Part shown: positions 18,085-27,043 of the stretch, in pieces
How the letters are laid out: each line of letters opens with the position of its first letter
Numbering within the stretch: the stretch's first letter is position 1
NCBI RefSeq assembly: GCF_001707825.1
Contig: NZ_LYBM01000043.1
Coordinates: 1-41,825, forward strand
Direction of reading: 5' to 3'
Source of the DNA: Veronia pacifica
GTDB lineage: Bacteria; Pseudomonadota; Gammaproteobacteria; Enterobacterales; Vibrionaceae
DNA length: 41,825 nt
The notes under the pieces: model-generated
Databases searched by the model: none
Told to the model about the DNA's origin: nothing
What the model saw: the letters and a program-made list of their open reading frames with translations, nothing else
Translations under genes and position numbers: made by a program

Positions 18085-19776
18085 ATGAATAATCAAAAAC
18101 GCCCACTCTATATTCCATATGCTGGCCCGGCTCTACTTGAGACACCGCTGCTCAATAAAGGAAGTGCTTTCACACTTGAAGAACGCATGTACTTCAACCT
18201 TGAAGGCCTGTTGCCGGAAGCCATTGAATCTATCGACGAACAAGTCGAACGTGCTTACCAACAGTATCAACAGTTTGATTCTGATATGGACAAGCACATA
18301 TACCTGCGAAATATTCAGGATACCAACGAGACCCTCTTTTACAAGCTGGTAAATAATCACATCACTGAGATGATGCCGATTATATACACACCAACCGTTG
18401 GTGCGGCCTGCGAAAACTTTTCTAACATCTACCGTCGTGGTCGTGGTCTGTTTATCTCCTATCCCAACAGATTCCGTATCGATGATATGTTGAACAATAC
18501 TCCTCGCCACAATGTCAAAGTCATCGTTGTTACCGATGGCGAGCGTATTCTCGGTCTTGGCGATCAGGGTATCGGTGGTATGGGTATCCCTATTGGTAAG
18601 CTGGCTCTCTACACAGCCTGTGGTGGTATCAGCCCAGCATACACCTTGCCTATTGTGATTGATGTCGGCACCAACAACCCACAAAGATTGTCTGATCCTA
18701 TGTATATGGGTTGGCGCCACACCCGAATTTCGGGGCAAGAATACGATGACTTCATTGAGAACTTCATGCAGGCCGTCCAACGCCGTTGGCCTGATGCACT
18801 GATACAGTTTGAAGATTTCGCACAGAAAAATGCGATGCCTCTGCTTGAGCGATACAAAGACAGAGTCTGTTGCTTTAACGATGACATTCAAGGAACAGCT
18901 GCGGTGACCGTTGGATCGTTGCTAGCAGCGTGTAAAGCAGCGAATACCAAGTTGTCTGAGCAGCGTGTTACCTTCCTTGGTGCTGGATCGGCGGGTTGTG
19001 GGATCGCTGAAGCAATAATCGCACAAATGGTATCAGAGGGAATTTCAGACGAAGAGGCGCGCCAGCGTGTGTTCATGGTCGACCGTTGGGGCCTATTGGC
19101 AGACAATATGCCTAATCTGTTAGATTTCCAACAGAAACTGGTACAAAAATCAAATGTTGTAGCTGAATGGGAATTGGGCGACCAAAATGTCTCATTGCTT
19201 GATGTAGTAAGAAATGCCAAACCAACGATACTCATTGGTGTTTCTGGGGCGCCGGGCCTGTTCAGTGAAGACGTGATCAAAGCGATGCACGCCAACTGCA
19301 ATAAACCGATCATCTTCCCGTTGTCTAACCCGACCAGCAGAGTTGAAGCAACACCTGCGGATATTCTTCGCTGGACGGACGGTCAGGCATTGGTTGCGAC
19401 AGGAAGTCCTTTTGAGCCTGTTGTGCTTGAGCAAGGAAAAACCTTCCCTATCGCTCAATGTAACAACAGTTATATCTTCCCAGGTATTGGTCTTGGCGTA
19501 CTGGCTGTTGATGCAAAACGCGTTACCTCTGAGATGTTGATGGAATCAAGTCGTTCATTGGCTGAATGCTCGCCTCTGGCGAAATACGGACGTGGTGCAT
19601 TGCTTCCACCACTTGAGCAAATTCAACAGGTATCTAAGAAAATTGCCTTCTCTGTTGCCAAAAAAGCCATAGAGCAAGGTATTGGAAACCAGATGAGTGA
19701 TGAGGCTCTTAAAGAGAGAATTGAAGCTATTTTCTGGGAGCCAAGGTATCGCGACTACAAGCGCACTTCTTTCTAA
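18085..19776 (+). CDS. maeA: NAD-dependent malic enzyme (oxaloacetate-decarboxylating)
   Basis: Converts malate to pyruvate and CO2 with NAD+, linking the TCA cycle to pyruvate. 563 residues against 565 for E. coli MaeA (SfcA). Motifs include [20 protein letters not shown] (about 94-113), the [24 protein letters not shown] block, [20 protein letters not shown], the dinucleotide-binding [15 protein letters not shown] and [16 protein letters not shown]. The start lacks an obvious Shine-Dalgarno sequence but the N-terminus ([21 protein letters not shown]) matches the family. Divergent from the helicase gene, with 260 bases between them that should hold both promoters. Confidence 0.96.
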   Translation: MNNQKRPLYIPYAGPALLETPLLNKGSAFTLEERMYFNLEGLLPEAIESIDEQVERAYQQYQQFDSDMDKHIYLRNIQDTNETLFYKLVNNHITEMMPIIYTPTVGAACENFSNIYRRGRGLFISYPNRFRIDDMLNNTPRHNVKVIVVTDGERILGLGDQGIGGMGIPIGKLALYTACGGISPAYTLPIVIDVGTNNPQRLSDPMYMGWRHTRISGQEYDDFIENFMQAVQRRWPDALIQFEDFAQKNAMPLLERYKDRVCCFNDDIQGTAAVTVGSLLAACKAANTKLSEQRVTFLGAGSAGCGIAEAIIAQMVSEGISDEEARQRVFMVDRWGLLADNMPNLLDFQQKLVQKSNVVAEWELGDQNVSLLDVVRNAKPTILIGVSGAPGLFSEDVIKAMHANCNKPIIFPLSNPTSRVEATPADILRWTDGQALVATGSPFEPVVLEQGKTFPIAQCNNSYIFPGIGLGVLAVDAKRVTSEMLMESSRSLAECSPLAKYGRGALLPPLEQIQQVSKKIAFSVAKKAIEQGIGNQMSDEALKERIEAIFWEPRYRDYKRTSF

Positions 19777-19800
19777 GCAACGTAAAAGATAAACGTATTT

Positions 19801-19832
19801 AATAAACCGCTGATAGTCAGCGGTTTATTTTT
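19801..19832 (+). terminator. Intrinsic terminator between maeA and yiaA-like gene
   Basis: A perfect 13-bp stem, AATAAACCGCTGA / TCAGCGGTTTATT with a 3-base loop, then a T run on the plus strand. The convergent minus-strand gene ends 6 bases away and may use it too. Confidence 0.93.
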
Positions 19833-19837
19833 TAGGG

Positions 19838-20368
19838 TTATATTTTCACGTCAGTTGCTGACGATTCTGCCGAATGGCTGTCAGAATGATCGCTATCTAT
19901 CGAAGAATGGAGATTAAATACTTCATCTGCAGCTGGTTCGGCGTTGAAGCCTCGACCGCTATTTTTCTCCTGATGGACACTTTTAATGTCGCGAACATTT
20001 TTTTGTACTGCTATTACGGCATACAAGCTCAAGACATACGCGATGCCATAAAAGCCCTTCTCACTGAGAGTCAAAGACGCATTCCATAGGCCAATACTGA
20101 CAAATGCTAGGGCTGAGAACACAGATACAACGCAGAATAATGCGTAGAGTCTGGTCACGTCGATACCTTCTTGTTGGTCTCTCACGGTTTTCTGTAAAGA
20201 CACTGCTGAGAACAAACCGAAAAGTAGTGAAACTAAATAATATCCCTTCTCGTTTAACATCATGTCTGAGTTCCATAACCCTAGACAGTAAGCCGTTACG
20301 CCAAGAGCAAAAGATGCCCATGAAGCGATAATGAAAGCTTGGGTCGGATGGTTTTTTGGCTGCTGCAT
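19838..20368 (-). CDS. YiaA/YiaB-like inner membrane protein
   Basis: 176 residues with a duplicated two-helix unit. Each half ends in a copy of the same sequence: GLWNSDMMLNEKGYYLVSLLFGLFSAVSLQKTVRD in the first and GLWNASLTLSEKGFYGIAYVLSLYAVIAVQKNVRD in the second (split here only for description), the hallmark of the YiaAB two-helix domain. After about residue 130 the chain becomes a polar tail rich in Ser, Asp and His that E. coli YiaA lacks. The frame is open to a GTG at 20374, but ATG 20368 has GGAG 8 bases upstream and is preferred. Function unknown. Confidence 0.88.
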   Translation of the reverse strand: MQQPKNHPTQAFIIASWASFALGVTAYCLGLWNSDMMLNEKGYYLVSLLFGLFSAVSLQKTVRDQQEGIDVTRLYALFCVVSVFSALAFVSIGLWNASLTLSEKGFYGIAYVLSLYAVIAVQKNVRDIKSVHQEKNSGRGFNAEPAADEVFNLHSSIDSDHSDSHSAESSATDVKI

Positions 20369-20844
20369 AAGCACATCTCCATTGTTAACTTTAATCTAAA
20401 TTCACTCATCAAATAGACGGTCAATCTTGTCTGTAGTCCGTCTCTTTGCTCCATTGACAGAATTTACACTTCTCTTCACTGTCATGATGTCCTAAGAACT
20501 AATTTTAATTGAACGGTGTTTTTAAATAGCTGTCACTGAGTTTCTTCACTAATCTATAGAAAATAAAACGATGTTCATAATTTAATGAAAAAAATCGAAA
20601 AGGGATGCAAAGCAAAGTGATGAGAATCTACTTATCCGTATGAATACATCTTTATATTTAAATTTGATGAAATTGATATGAGTACCCAAAGAACAAAATG
20701 TGCCAACCCAATAACCTCAAACGCATAATAATAAGAAAATTGACATAAAACACACATTTGCCACGCTGAAATTTTGTGATTTCAGTGACTATCAGTTACT
20801 CTGCCTGAATAGTTGGCTAATCTGTTGTAAGTCTTGAAAACTGT
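20369..20844. other. Divergent intergenic region, yiaA-like / sanA
   Basis: 476 AT-rich bases between two divergent genes, so promoters for both should be here. The only structure I see is a short inverted repeat, CTGAAAT / ATTTCAG at 20766-20785, about 60 bases before sanA. No protein-like small frame was found. Confidence 0.5.
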
Positions 20845-21495
20845 ATGAGTTATAAACGTTTTATCACCTCTGCATTTACTGTATTGTTATCGATAATCAT
20901 CGTATTAACATCGATAGACGTGTGGATCGCATACAGAACACAGGACCGAATATACTCAGAAGTATCGACCATTCCAAAACGAAATATCGGTTTGGTATTA
21001 GGTACGAGTAAATACATAGGTCGTCACCTTAACCCTTTCTACACGTTCAGAATCAATGCTGCCAAAGATCTCTTTCAACAGCACAAAGTTGAAGTGTTTC
21101 TGCTGAGTGGTGACAACGCTCATCGCTCTTACAATGAGCCATGGACAATGAAGCGAGACCTACTGAAAGCGCAGATACCCGAAAGTAACATTTTCTTAGA
21201 TTACGCAGGTTTTCGAACGCTTGATTCAGTGATTAGAGCAAAGAAAGTGTTTGATGCCGATCAGTTCACGATTGTCACTCAGCGGTTTCATTGTGAGCGA
21301 GCGCTCTTCATCGCTAAAACGTTTGGTATTGATGCGATTTGTTTAGCTGTTCCTGGCCCGGATGGTAAAGCAGGTTTGTCTGTCAGATTCAGGGAAACAC
21401 TTGCAAGAGCAAAAGCCATTCTGGATATTTATATTCTGAATGTCGAACCCAAATTCCTCGGCCCAAAAGAATCAATCGTCCCCAGCACCAGTTGA
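20845..21495 (+). CDS. sanA: SanA-like envelope barrier protein (DUF218/YdcF fold)
   Basis: 216 residues. One N-terminal membrane helix (about 7-29) is followed by a periplasmic DUF218 domain with GLVLGTSKYIG (about 49-59), FLLSGDNAHRSYNEPWTMKRDL (about 85-106), LDYAGFRTLDSV and TQRFHCERALFIA, all closely matching E. coli SanA (vancomycin exclusion at high temperature). The C-terminus EPKFLGPKESI is also typical. SanA supports outer-membrane integrity; its reaction is not known. Monocistronic as far as the sequence shows; the ribosome site is weak. Confidence 0.93.
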   Translation: MSYKRFITSAFTVLLSIIIVLTSIDVWIAYRTQDRIYSEVSTIPKRNIGLVLGTSKYIGRHLNPFYTFRINAAKDLFQQHKVEVFLLSGDNAHRSYNEPWTMKRDLLKAQIPESNIFLDYAGFRTLDSVIRAKKVFDADQFTIVTQRFHCERALFIAKTFGIDAICLAVPGPDGKAGLSVRFRETLARAKAILDIYILNVEPKFLGPKESIVPSTS

Positions 21496-21966
21496 AAAAG
21501 TTTCACAGCAAACGTCGTTGCAATCTTTAAACCTAAGCCCTTTTAGTATGAGCAGCCGCACTACATACTAACCATCCAACATTTACATGTATTACAGCTT
21601 CAACCTCCCCATGGAAATAAACGTAAAAAATATGGGCAAGCTGAAATCGAAGTTATACATGATGCTATTCGCCTCTTTCGGCTATCTATTTATTATAAAT
21701 ATTCAAACAATTTGCATTAAGTTACTCTATTTAAAAATCACCGCTGTTATTATTAATAATGTTTGGTGTAACATAAACGCATAGCAATGGCTGATTTATC
21801 AATATATCGCCATATATCAATTCGTTATCATATCAAGAGATCACTAGGTATATCTTCAGCTAGATTTACAAACTCGTTGCTCGATACACTTTATGTTGCT
21901 CTCATTGTTGTTAATTTCCGGGAATATTGGTTAAATTGCAATATTCCCGAAACTAAAGAGTCATTC
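21496..21966. other. AT-rich region between sanA and the fabH-like gene
   Basis: About 470 bases with no supported gene. A 65-codon frame at 21587-21784 lacks a ribosome site and has low-complexity composition. The clear element is the perfect inverted repeat at 21919-21949. Confidence 0.5.
21919..21949 (+). promoter_or_regulatory. 11-bp perfect inverted repeat directly upstream of the fabH-like start
   Basis: CGGGAATATTG (21919-21929) and CAATATTCCCG (21939-21949) form an 11-bp stem with a 9-base loop. There is no T run, so it is not a standard terminator. It ends 17 bases before the ATG and just before the probable ribosome site AAAGAG, so it could be an mRNA leader hairpin or a dimeric repressor operator. 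Confidence 0.6.
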
Positions 21967-23055
21967 ATGTATTTTGCAGAAATAACAGGCTGGGGTAAGT
22001 GCCTTCCTCAGGCTACGCTAACCAATAATGATCTGAGTACTTTCATTGAAACATCTGATGATTGGATCTCATCGAGAACTGGCATAAAAGAGAGAAGAAT
22101 TAGCCACGTCGATACATCTGATTTGGCAACAGTCGCTGCCAAACGTGCCATGGCTTGTGCTGGAATTACATCAGAAGATGTTGATCTTATTATTGTCATG
22201 ACATGCTCACCCGACACGCTGATTCCTAACATCGCGTCGAAGGTGCAGGTAGATATTGGTGCTGCAAATGCTGCTGCTTTTGATTTAAATGCAGCATGTA
22301 CGGGTTTCCTATACGGATTAGAGACAGCGACTCGTATGATACAGGCAGGAGCTTACCGCAACGCCATTATCATCGGCGCGGAACGTATTACATGGTACGT
22401 GGACTGGAGTCGCAGGGATATCGCTGTACTTTTCGGTGACGGTGCTGGCGCTGTTGTTCTGAGTAAAACAGAAGAAGAGACTGGCCTAATTTATACTCGT
22501 CTCGGCTGTGATGCAGAGGGACGTGACGTGCTTTCTGTTCCTAAGTTTGGAACAGCTATGGACAGATATGATCCGGAAAATGGTCACTTCGATTTCCACT
22601 TTGTCGGCCGGGAAATATTCCGTCGGGCAGTGAGAGGCATGGGTGCCGCTGCGAGTAACGTATTATCTCACCTCAATTACACCGCGAATGATATAGATGT
22701 CGTTATTCCACATCAGGCCAACAAACGCATTATCGAAGCTTTATGCGAACATTCCGGTATTCCACTTGAAAAAGCATTTATTAATATCGAAAAGTACGGT
22801 AACACGTCAGCTGCAACAGTTCCCATCGCTCTTTGCGAGGCGCTAGAGGAAGGAAAAGTGAAGCCGGGCGATAATATATTAATGGCTGCATTTGGTGCCG
22901 GATTAACATGGGGCGCTTCCCTTGTAAAATGGGGTCAACGCACCACGCCCATTGTAGAGTCAGATGTAGAGTTACCTCAACCTGACCAAAGCGCGCTTGA
23001 ATTGTTAGATAAGGCAATCAACGCAAGCAAAGCGAGAGCAGAACAGCAAAAATAA
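21967..23055 (+). CDS. Beta-ketoacyl-ACP synthase III-like protein (second FabH type)
   Basis: Thiolase-fold condensing enzyme of the FabH group, which normally condenses acetyl-CoA with malonyl-ACP. 362 residues from ATG 21967. The longer frame from 21787 adds 60 residues without family resemblance. Catalytic residues are present: C111 in [11 protein letters not shown]249 in [10 protein letters not shown] and N279 in KYGNTSAAT, plus [10 protein letters not shown] and [10 protein letters not shown]. It has a C-terminal extension of about 40 residues beyond canonical FabH (317 in E. coli), rich in Asp, Glu and Lys. No other fatty-acid genes are adjacent, so it is probably the accessory FabH found in vibrios rather than the one in the fab operon; substrate preference cannot be read from sequence. 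Confidence 0.9.
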   Translation: MYFAEITGWGKCLPQATLTNNDLSTFIETSDDWISSRTGIKERRISHVDTSDLATVAAKRAMACAGITSEDVDLIIVMTCSPDTLIPNIASKVQVDIGAANAAAFDLNAACTGFLYGLETATRMIQAGAYRNAIIIGAERITWYVDWSRRDIAVLFGDGAGAVVLSKTEEETGLIYTRLGCDAEGRDVLSVPKFGTAMDRYDPENGHFDFHFVGREIFRRAVRGMGAAASNVLSHLNYTANDIDVVIPHQANKRIIEALCEHSGIPLEKAFINIEKYGNTSAATVPIALCEALEEGKVKPGDNILMAAFGAGLTWGASLVKWGQRTTPIVESDVELPQPDQSALELLDKAINASKARAEQQK

Positions 23056-23091
23056 CGAAAGATACCTGCCTTTCTAAAAATGATTTGCTAA

Positions 23092-23124
23092 TCGTTAACA
23101 CGGGATGTTTTCTCGTGTTAACGA
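23092..23124 (+). promoter_or_regulatory. 11-bp perfect inverted repeat upstream of the lipoprotein gene
   Basis: TCGTTAACACG (23092-23102) pairs with CGTGTTAACGA (23114-23124) around an 11-base loop. It lies in the gap between the fabH-like stop and the lipoprotein start, 11 bases before the ATG at 23136. No T run follows. The sequence differs from the repeat upstream of the fabH-like gene, but stem length and placement are the same. Confidence 0.6.
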
Positions 23125-23135
23125 GGCTAAGAGCA

Positions 23136-23696
23136 ATGACAGAAAGAACAGCAATGGAAAACAGAACCCGCTATCACCTTTTCTTACCTCTACTTTTTGC
23201 ACTTTCTGGCTGCCAATCGTCGCCTCAAGTTCGTCTGCCTGCTATCGCTATACCTTTAGATATTAACAGTTCAGAAAAATCTGACTTTCCCTGTTATTCA
23301 CTGGCACTTCAGCTTTCTGAAATCTCATCGCCGCAGCCACTGAAAACAGCACAGTGGACTAAGCGATATTTTTATTCTCAGGAAGACACGGTTGCTCTTT
23401 TCGAGAGTATCCCACCGGGTACTTATCGAATTGAATCAGTTCGTTGCAACTCAAAGCCTGGTCGTATGTTTTCCGGTAGGGTAAAGTCTGTCGAGAAACG
23501 GGTATCTGGAACAGTGCAAACTAGCACCGATACCTTGACTGTCAGTCGCGTATTAATTCGCTCAAGTGTTTTCTATCATCAACATACAATGCGCTTTACA
23601 CTAACGATGAGCGAGAATGATCAGGCTAGCGTTGATGATCTTTTCCGTTCTTTAAAAGCAAAGTATTTTTTATCTCCAATGAAAGTTTCCCGATAA
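23136..23696 (+). CDS. Predicted lipoprotein of unknown function
   Basis: Not recognised as a named family. From ATG 23136 it is 186 residues; ATG 23154 is an alternative. The N-terminus has a basic stretch, a hydrophobic core (YHLFLPLLFALSGC) and a lipobox ending L-S-G-C, so it should be lipidated. The mature part looks like a small beta-rich domain: SLALQLSEI, a segment VALFESIPPGTYRIESVRC resembling carboxypeptidase-regulatory or prealbumin-like strands, then alternating beta segments. It has only two cysteines besides the lipid-bearing one. About 80 bases downstream of the fabH-like gene on the same strand, with a hairpin in the gap. Confidence 0.75.
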   Translation: MTERTAMENRTRYHLFLPLLFALSGCQSSPQVRLPAIAIPLDINSSEKSDFPCYSLALQLSEISSPQPLKTAQWTKRYFYSQEDTVALFESIPPGTYRIESVRCNSKPGRMFSGRVKSVEKRVSGTVQTSTDTLTVSRVLIRSSVFYHQHTMRFTLTMSENDQASVDDLFRSLKAKYFLSPMKVSR

Positions 23697-23808
23697 GTCC
23701 ATCGTTAATTGAGTGACTTGTTTCATTTTCAACGATGATTAAGCAGACGTGGCGACTACATCAGACCTAATGGATAAAAATTCATAGTATGCAAGAGGGG
23801 TTTGAGGC

Positions 23809-23832
23809 CCAGTAGACCCGAGAGTCTACTGG
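23809..23832. repeat. Hairpin in the gap between convergent lipoprotein and nagK genes
   Basis: CCAGTAGAC and GTCTACTGG form a perfect 9-bp stem with a 6-base loop. No T run follows on either strand, so if it terminates transcription it is not a classical intrinsic terminator. Confidence 0.6.
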
Positions 23833-23929
23833 ACTGGATAAAAGCAATATCAGATGGAAATGTTTCTTTCATCTGAATCACGAGATAAGCGTGCGGAGTA
23901 AAGCGAGGTAACCATATTTTCCATAACGG

Positions 23930-24835
23930 TTAAATGTTCAAAAATGCTGCGCCACGAACGCCCCCAGAGTCACCATGTTTTGCTTTAATAATTTTTGGCA
24001 CCGAGGACAGAGACAGAATATGTTTTTCCAACCGTTTAGGAAGTTCGCTGTATATGGTGTCGAAATTTGATAAACCACCGCCGATAACAACCACATCTGG
24101 ATCGAATGCAGTCAATGGACCTGAAAGAAACATTGCCAGCAGCTCGAGAAACAAATCAACAAATTCTGTCGCTTTCGAGTCTCCGCCACGATATGCAGAA
24201 ATAATATCAATCGCAGACTTCTTTTCGCCATTGAAGTGAGCGTATAACTGCTCAAATCCACGACCGGACAGATAGTTATCGGCACATCCCCGGTTACCGC
24301 AACCACAGTCAAACAGCGGTGCATTCTCACCCATCAAAAACCAGGCATCAATCGGAATTCGGGTATGGCCGATTTCACCAGCAACATTATTTGCACCAGA
24401 TATTACCTTCCCATCAAGGATCAGGCCGCCACCGACGCCAGTTCCCAAAATAAGGCCCAGCACGCTTTTTTCGCTTTTTAATTCGTCATCCCAAGCCTCA
24501 GAGAGCGCAAAACAATTTGCATCGTTATTCAGAGCCACCACTCTTCCGAGCCTGGTTTCTAAATCTTTTCTCAGAGCATTGCCAGATGCTGCCGGAATAT
24601 TGACTGTCAAAACAGTCCCATCGGTTGCGTTTTCAAAGCCCGGAATACCCAGTCCCACCTTTCCTTCACAACCAAATTTGTTGTCGTACGATTCGACAAG
24701 AGAGGCAAGCGTTGAGATTAACGCATCATAATCGCTTGTCGGGGTTGGTACACGCTCAGTTGCGATTCTTTCGAGTTTTTCATCGAATGCACCAAATTCA
24801 ATTTTGGTGCCCCCTATATCAAAGCCGTAGTACAT
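23930..24835 (-). CDS. nagK: N-acetylglucosamine kinase NagK (ROK family)
   Basis: Phosphorylates N-acetylglucosamine recovered from cell-wall or chitin turnover to GlcNAc-6-phosphate in the cytoplasm. 301 residues, close to E. coli NagK. The N-terminal ATP loop is [13 protein letters not shown] (6-18), the catalytic aspartate is D105 in [15 protein letters not shown], then [13 protein letters not shown], the ROK zinc site H157 with CGCGNRGC (C177, C179, C184) and DNYLSGRGF. It lies 125 bases downstream of tapT on the same strand, with weak evidence for a shared transcript. Confidence 0.94.
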   Translation of the reverse strand: MYYGFDIGGTKIEFGAFDEKLERIATERVPTPTSDYDALISTLASLVESYDNKFGCEGKVGLGIPGFENATDGTVLTVNIPAASGNALRKDLETRLGRVVALNNDANCFALSEAWDDELKSEKSVLGLILGTGVGGGLILDGKVISGANNVAGEIGHTRIPIDAWFLMGENAPLFDCGCGNRGCADNYLSGRGFEQLYAHFNGEKKSAIDIISAYRGGDSKATEFVDLFLELLAMFLSGPLTAFDPDVVVIGGGLSNFDTIYSELPKRLEKHILSLSSVPKIIKAKHGDSGGVRGAAFLNI

Positions 24836-24960
24836 CCTTATCTCCGCTAAACTTACTACTTTTTATGTCTGAGATCAGACAAAACAGATGTGGTTTCCAT
24901 TGTATAACCGAACGGTTCATAAACGCCGCCCAACGGTATTTTTACCTCAAGGGTTTGAGG

Positions 24961-25698
24961 TCACTCGCAAGATAAATCGAAGTCTATAGAGGATAAACGC
25001 CTAAAACTGGACAGAGCGCCCTGCACGGGCAGAGGTTTTTGTCGTTTTCCTGCGAGATAATGTTCTCTAAAAACATCAAACCATGCATCGAGACAAGTAC
25101 TCGCCTTACTTTCCCCGTTCAAATCCAGCACTCTCGCGGCGACTTCTGCGGTAGCAAGTTGGTTTTCCCCATTTGCTGTACGGACTTTATACCGGGATAC
25201 ATCCGAGCTTTGAATGCTTAATACGGGAAAATGTGCTAGCCATTGGCTTTTACGAAAAATTTTCTTCGCTTCTTGCCAGGTACCATCGATTAGAATAAAT
25301 AAAGGACGTTTACCCTGCTCTGTCTTCGGTGCCGACACGACTCGCTCTGGTTCAGCATATTGCGAAGGAAACACCACATAAGGTTGCCAGTCAGGGTGAT
25401 TTAAGATTTCAAGCATTTTTGGATCTGGCTCGGTGCGTGACCAAATAAAACCTGAGGTATCCTTAACCGTATCGGCAATCAACCTACCTGTATTACTCGG
25501 TTTTAATACCTCATCATCATACATCACCAGCATAAATGCCGCATTGGTGTCGAGGGTGACTTTTTCATCACAAATGCAGAGGTGCCTTGCGATCAAGCAA
25601 AATTTACAGCGATCTACGTTGGCACCCCGAGCTCGAAACGGTTTGGTCGCTTTGGATAGTCGATATTGATAGAGTTTATGAATTGCGTGTATCTGCAT
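24961..25698 (-). CDS. tapT: tRNA-uridine aminocarboxypropyltransferase (DTW domain, TapT)
   Basis: DTW-domain enzyme that places the acp group on a uridine in tRNA (acp3U47 in E. coli), using SAM; formerly YfiP. 245 residues. The zinc cysteines are C31, C34, C41 and C43 (RCKFCLIARHLCIC), followed by LKPSNTGRLIAD (65-76), WSRTEPD (87-92), VVFPSQYAE and the name motif DGTWQEAKKIFRKS (138-151), here D-G-T-W as in E. coli TapT. The start ATG has only a weak ribosome site. The C-terminal residues are more variable than in E. coli. Confidence 0.92.
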   Translation of the reverse strand: MQIHAIHKLYQYRLSKATKPFRARGANVDRCKFCLIARHLCICDEKVTLDTNAAFMLVMYDDEVLKPSNTGRLIADTVKDTSGFIWSRTEPDPKMLEILNHPDWQPYVVFPSQYAEPERVVSAPKTEQGKRPLFILIDGTWQEAKKIFRKSQWLAHFPVLSIQSSDVSRYKVRTANGENQLATAEVAARVLDLNGESKASTCLDAWFDVFREHYLAGKRQKPLPVQGALSSFRRLSSIDFDLSCE

Positions 25699-26335
25699 CT
25701 TTGTAGCTGCGCCAGAGAAATTTTTAAACGCATTCTAGGCCGATAGGCTATGTCAGACAACCTCGATAAGAACTTTAAAAATGTATATCGACACGCGCCT
25801 GAGGATGAATTTGGAGCATGTTTATTTCCCTAACTGATTGGTTTTATCCTTTCATTCATACCCAATAGCAGGCTTTTCTGTACCATTTTGTAAGCCCATT
25901 ACATCTCATGTGAAAATCGGTTCGTGCAGGTAAAGTGTCTAGAATAGTTAAAACTGCATATCCAATATTTCAATAAGGAATTTCTTCTTAAGTGGGCTTC
26001 AACTAAATCCTTCGTTTCAAAACACAAAAGTGTAAATGTAAACTTCGAGTCAATACTGTCAAAAGCAAATATACAGTAAAAGTGCTCTTCTGCTACTACC
26101 GATACTGGTCTTATGGATGTATCACTGCCCTATTGCGTCGTTATCTTTTAGTGGTAGTTTTGTCTGCTACATGTAGGTAAAGAAAGTAGAGGTGACCAAA
26201 AATATAGCGTTAAAAATTCAATGAAAATACGGGCGTAGAGACGAGTTCTTGGTCCATCAGTAAACTCTCAACACTTCAAGTTTATACCTTTATGAATTAA
26301 ATATATTGCTCTAGGGAGTTTCTGTCTGAGTGTGT
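25699..26335. other. 637-base region without a gene
   Basis: No frame with a ribosome site or family resemblance on either strand. A 27-codon frame from ATG 25750 reads as protein-like but stops at once and has no ribosome site. The promoter of tapT should be near its left end. I see no repeat or terminator with a T run. Confidence 0.5.
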
Positions 26336-26689
26336 TCAGGATGACACACTAAACTCTGAAACCGAAGCATCAAACATGTTTTTGATGAGTCCGATAAATT
26401 CGGACAAAAAATCCTTCTGAGCTTTAGACGGTACTTTCTGCCAAACCTCGCACAGTGCTTGCTCAAGGTCTGCAATGATGATGTCTGCCTCTCGCATCAC
26501 CATAAACCGAATCTCAGATTTCATAGATTTGTTCTGGTCACAAATGGCCATTAATTGTTCCACTAGCAGGTCATGAACAAATTCATCAACGGTGATTTCG
26601 CCATCCGGTTCTCCCGCAACTTCAAACTTATCCATGTTTTCCATAAAGAAGTCCACGAGTGCATTGTAGCCATCTGTGTCAACAACCAT
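26336..26689 (-). CDS. Small acidic protein, probably DUF3802 family
   Basis: 117 residues from ATG 26689 (MVVDTDGYNALVDFFMEN); a longer frame from TTG 26719 is less likely because GGGGG sits 8-12 bases before the ATG. Strongly acidic and helical, without signal peptide or membrane segment. From memory the start VVDTDGY and the later EADIIIADLEQAL and FIGLIKNMFDASV fit DUF3802, a family of about 115 residues restricted to Vibrionaceae and relatives, but I could not check it. Function unknown. It is divergent from the histidine kinase gene. Confidence 0.75.
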   Translation of the reverse strand: MVVDTDGYNALVDFFMENMDKFEVAGEPDGEITVDEFVHDLLVEQLMAICDQNKSMKSEIRFMVMREADIIIADLEQALCEVWQKVPSKAQKDFLSEFIGLIKNMFDASVSEFSVSS

Positions 26690-27043
26690 GTTTTCGCCCC
26701 CGGCAAAGCCGCAAATCAAAAATAATGTCTCATTGTCAAAAGAATCACTGAATTTCAGGGAGTCAGTTCACTTTTTTCGCATACAGTCAATGAGACCGTT
26801 TTCTCAGCCGCTACATTATCTGTAAGCCGCTGTTGGTTAAGAATAACCAGTGTAGACAACGTACCACTAACCTGTGACAGTCTTGCCTAAAGATTCAAAA
26901 AAATATTACTCATAAATGTTAGTCGCTGAAATTGAAAAGAGAAACATCCTGCCATTTTGGGTAGGTTGTTGAATCCGGCTCATAAAGAAACGAGCGGATA
27001 CTGCTTGATTTGACGGGATTAACTGCGTTTTTAAAGGAAAGGA
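26690..27043. other. Divergent regulatory region, DUF3802 / histidine kinase
   Basis: 354 bases. A 9-bp inverted repeat, GTCTCATTG (26727-26735) and CAATGAGAC (26788-26796), flanks a 52-base segment next to the DUF3802 start; it may be two operator half-sites. The kinase start is preceded by a strong ribosome site (AAAGGAAAGGA). No coding potential seen. Confidence 0.45.

Noticed and set aside
18133-18891. 252-codon minus-strand frame opposite maeA
   Set aside because: Antisense shadow of the conserved malic enzyme; no independent family features.
20766-20785. CTGAAAT/ATTTCAG hairpin before sanA as a terminator or operator
   Set aside because: Short stem, no T run, no known regulator match; mentioned only in the gap entry.
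21587-21784. 65-codon plus-strand frame between sanA and the fabH-like gene
   Set aside because: No ribosome site, composition dominated by Ile/Asn/Leu/Tyr from AT-rich DNA, no family likeness.
21787-21966. 60-codon N-terminal extension of the fabH-like frame
   Set aside because: No ribosome site at 21787, no family resemblance, and it would make the perfect inverted repeat at 21919-21949 coding; ATG 21967 matches FabH.
25750-25833. 27-codon frame after ATG 25750 (begins MSDNLDKNFKNVYRHAPEDE)
   Set aside because: Looks like the start of a protein but stops at once, has no ribosome site and no continuation in other frames; at best a remnant.
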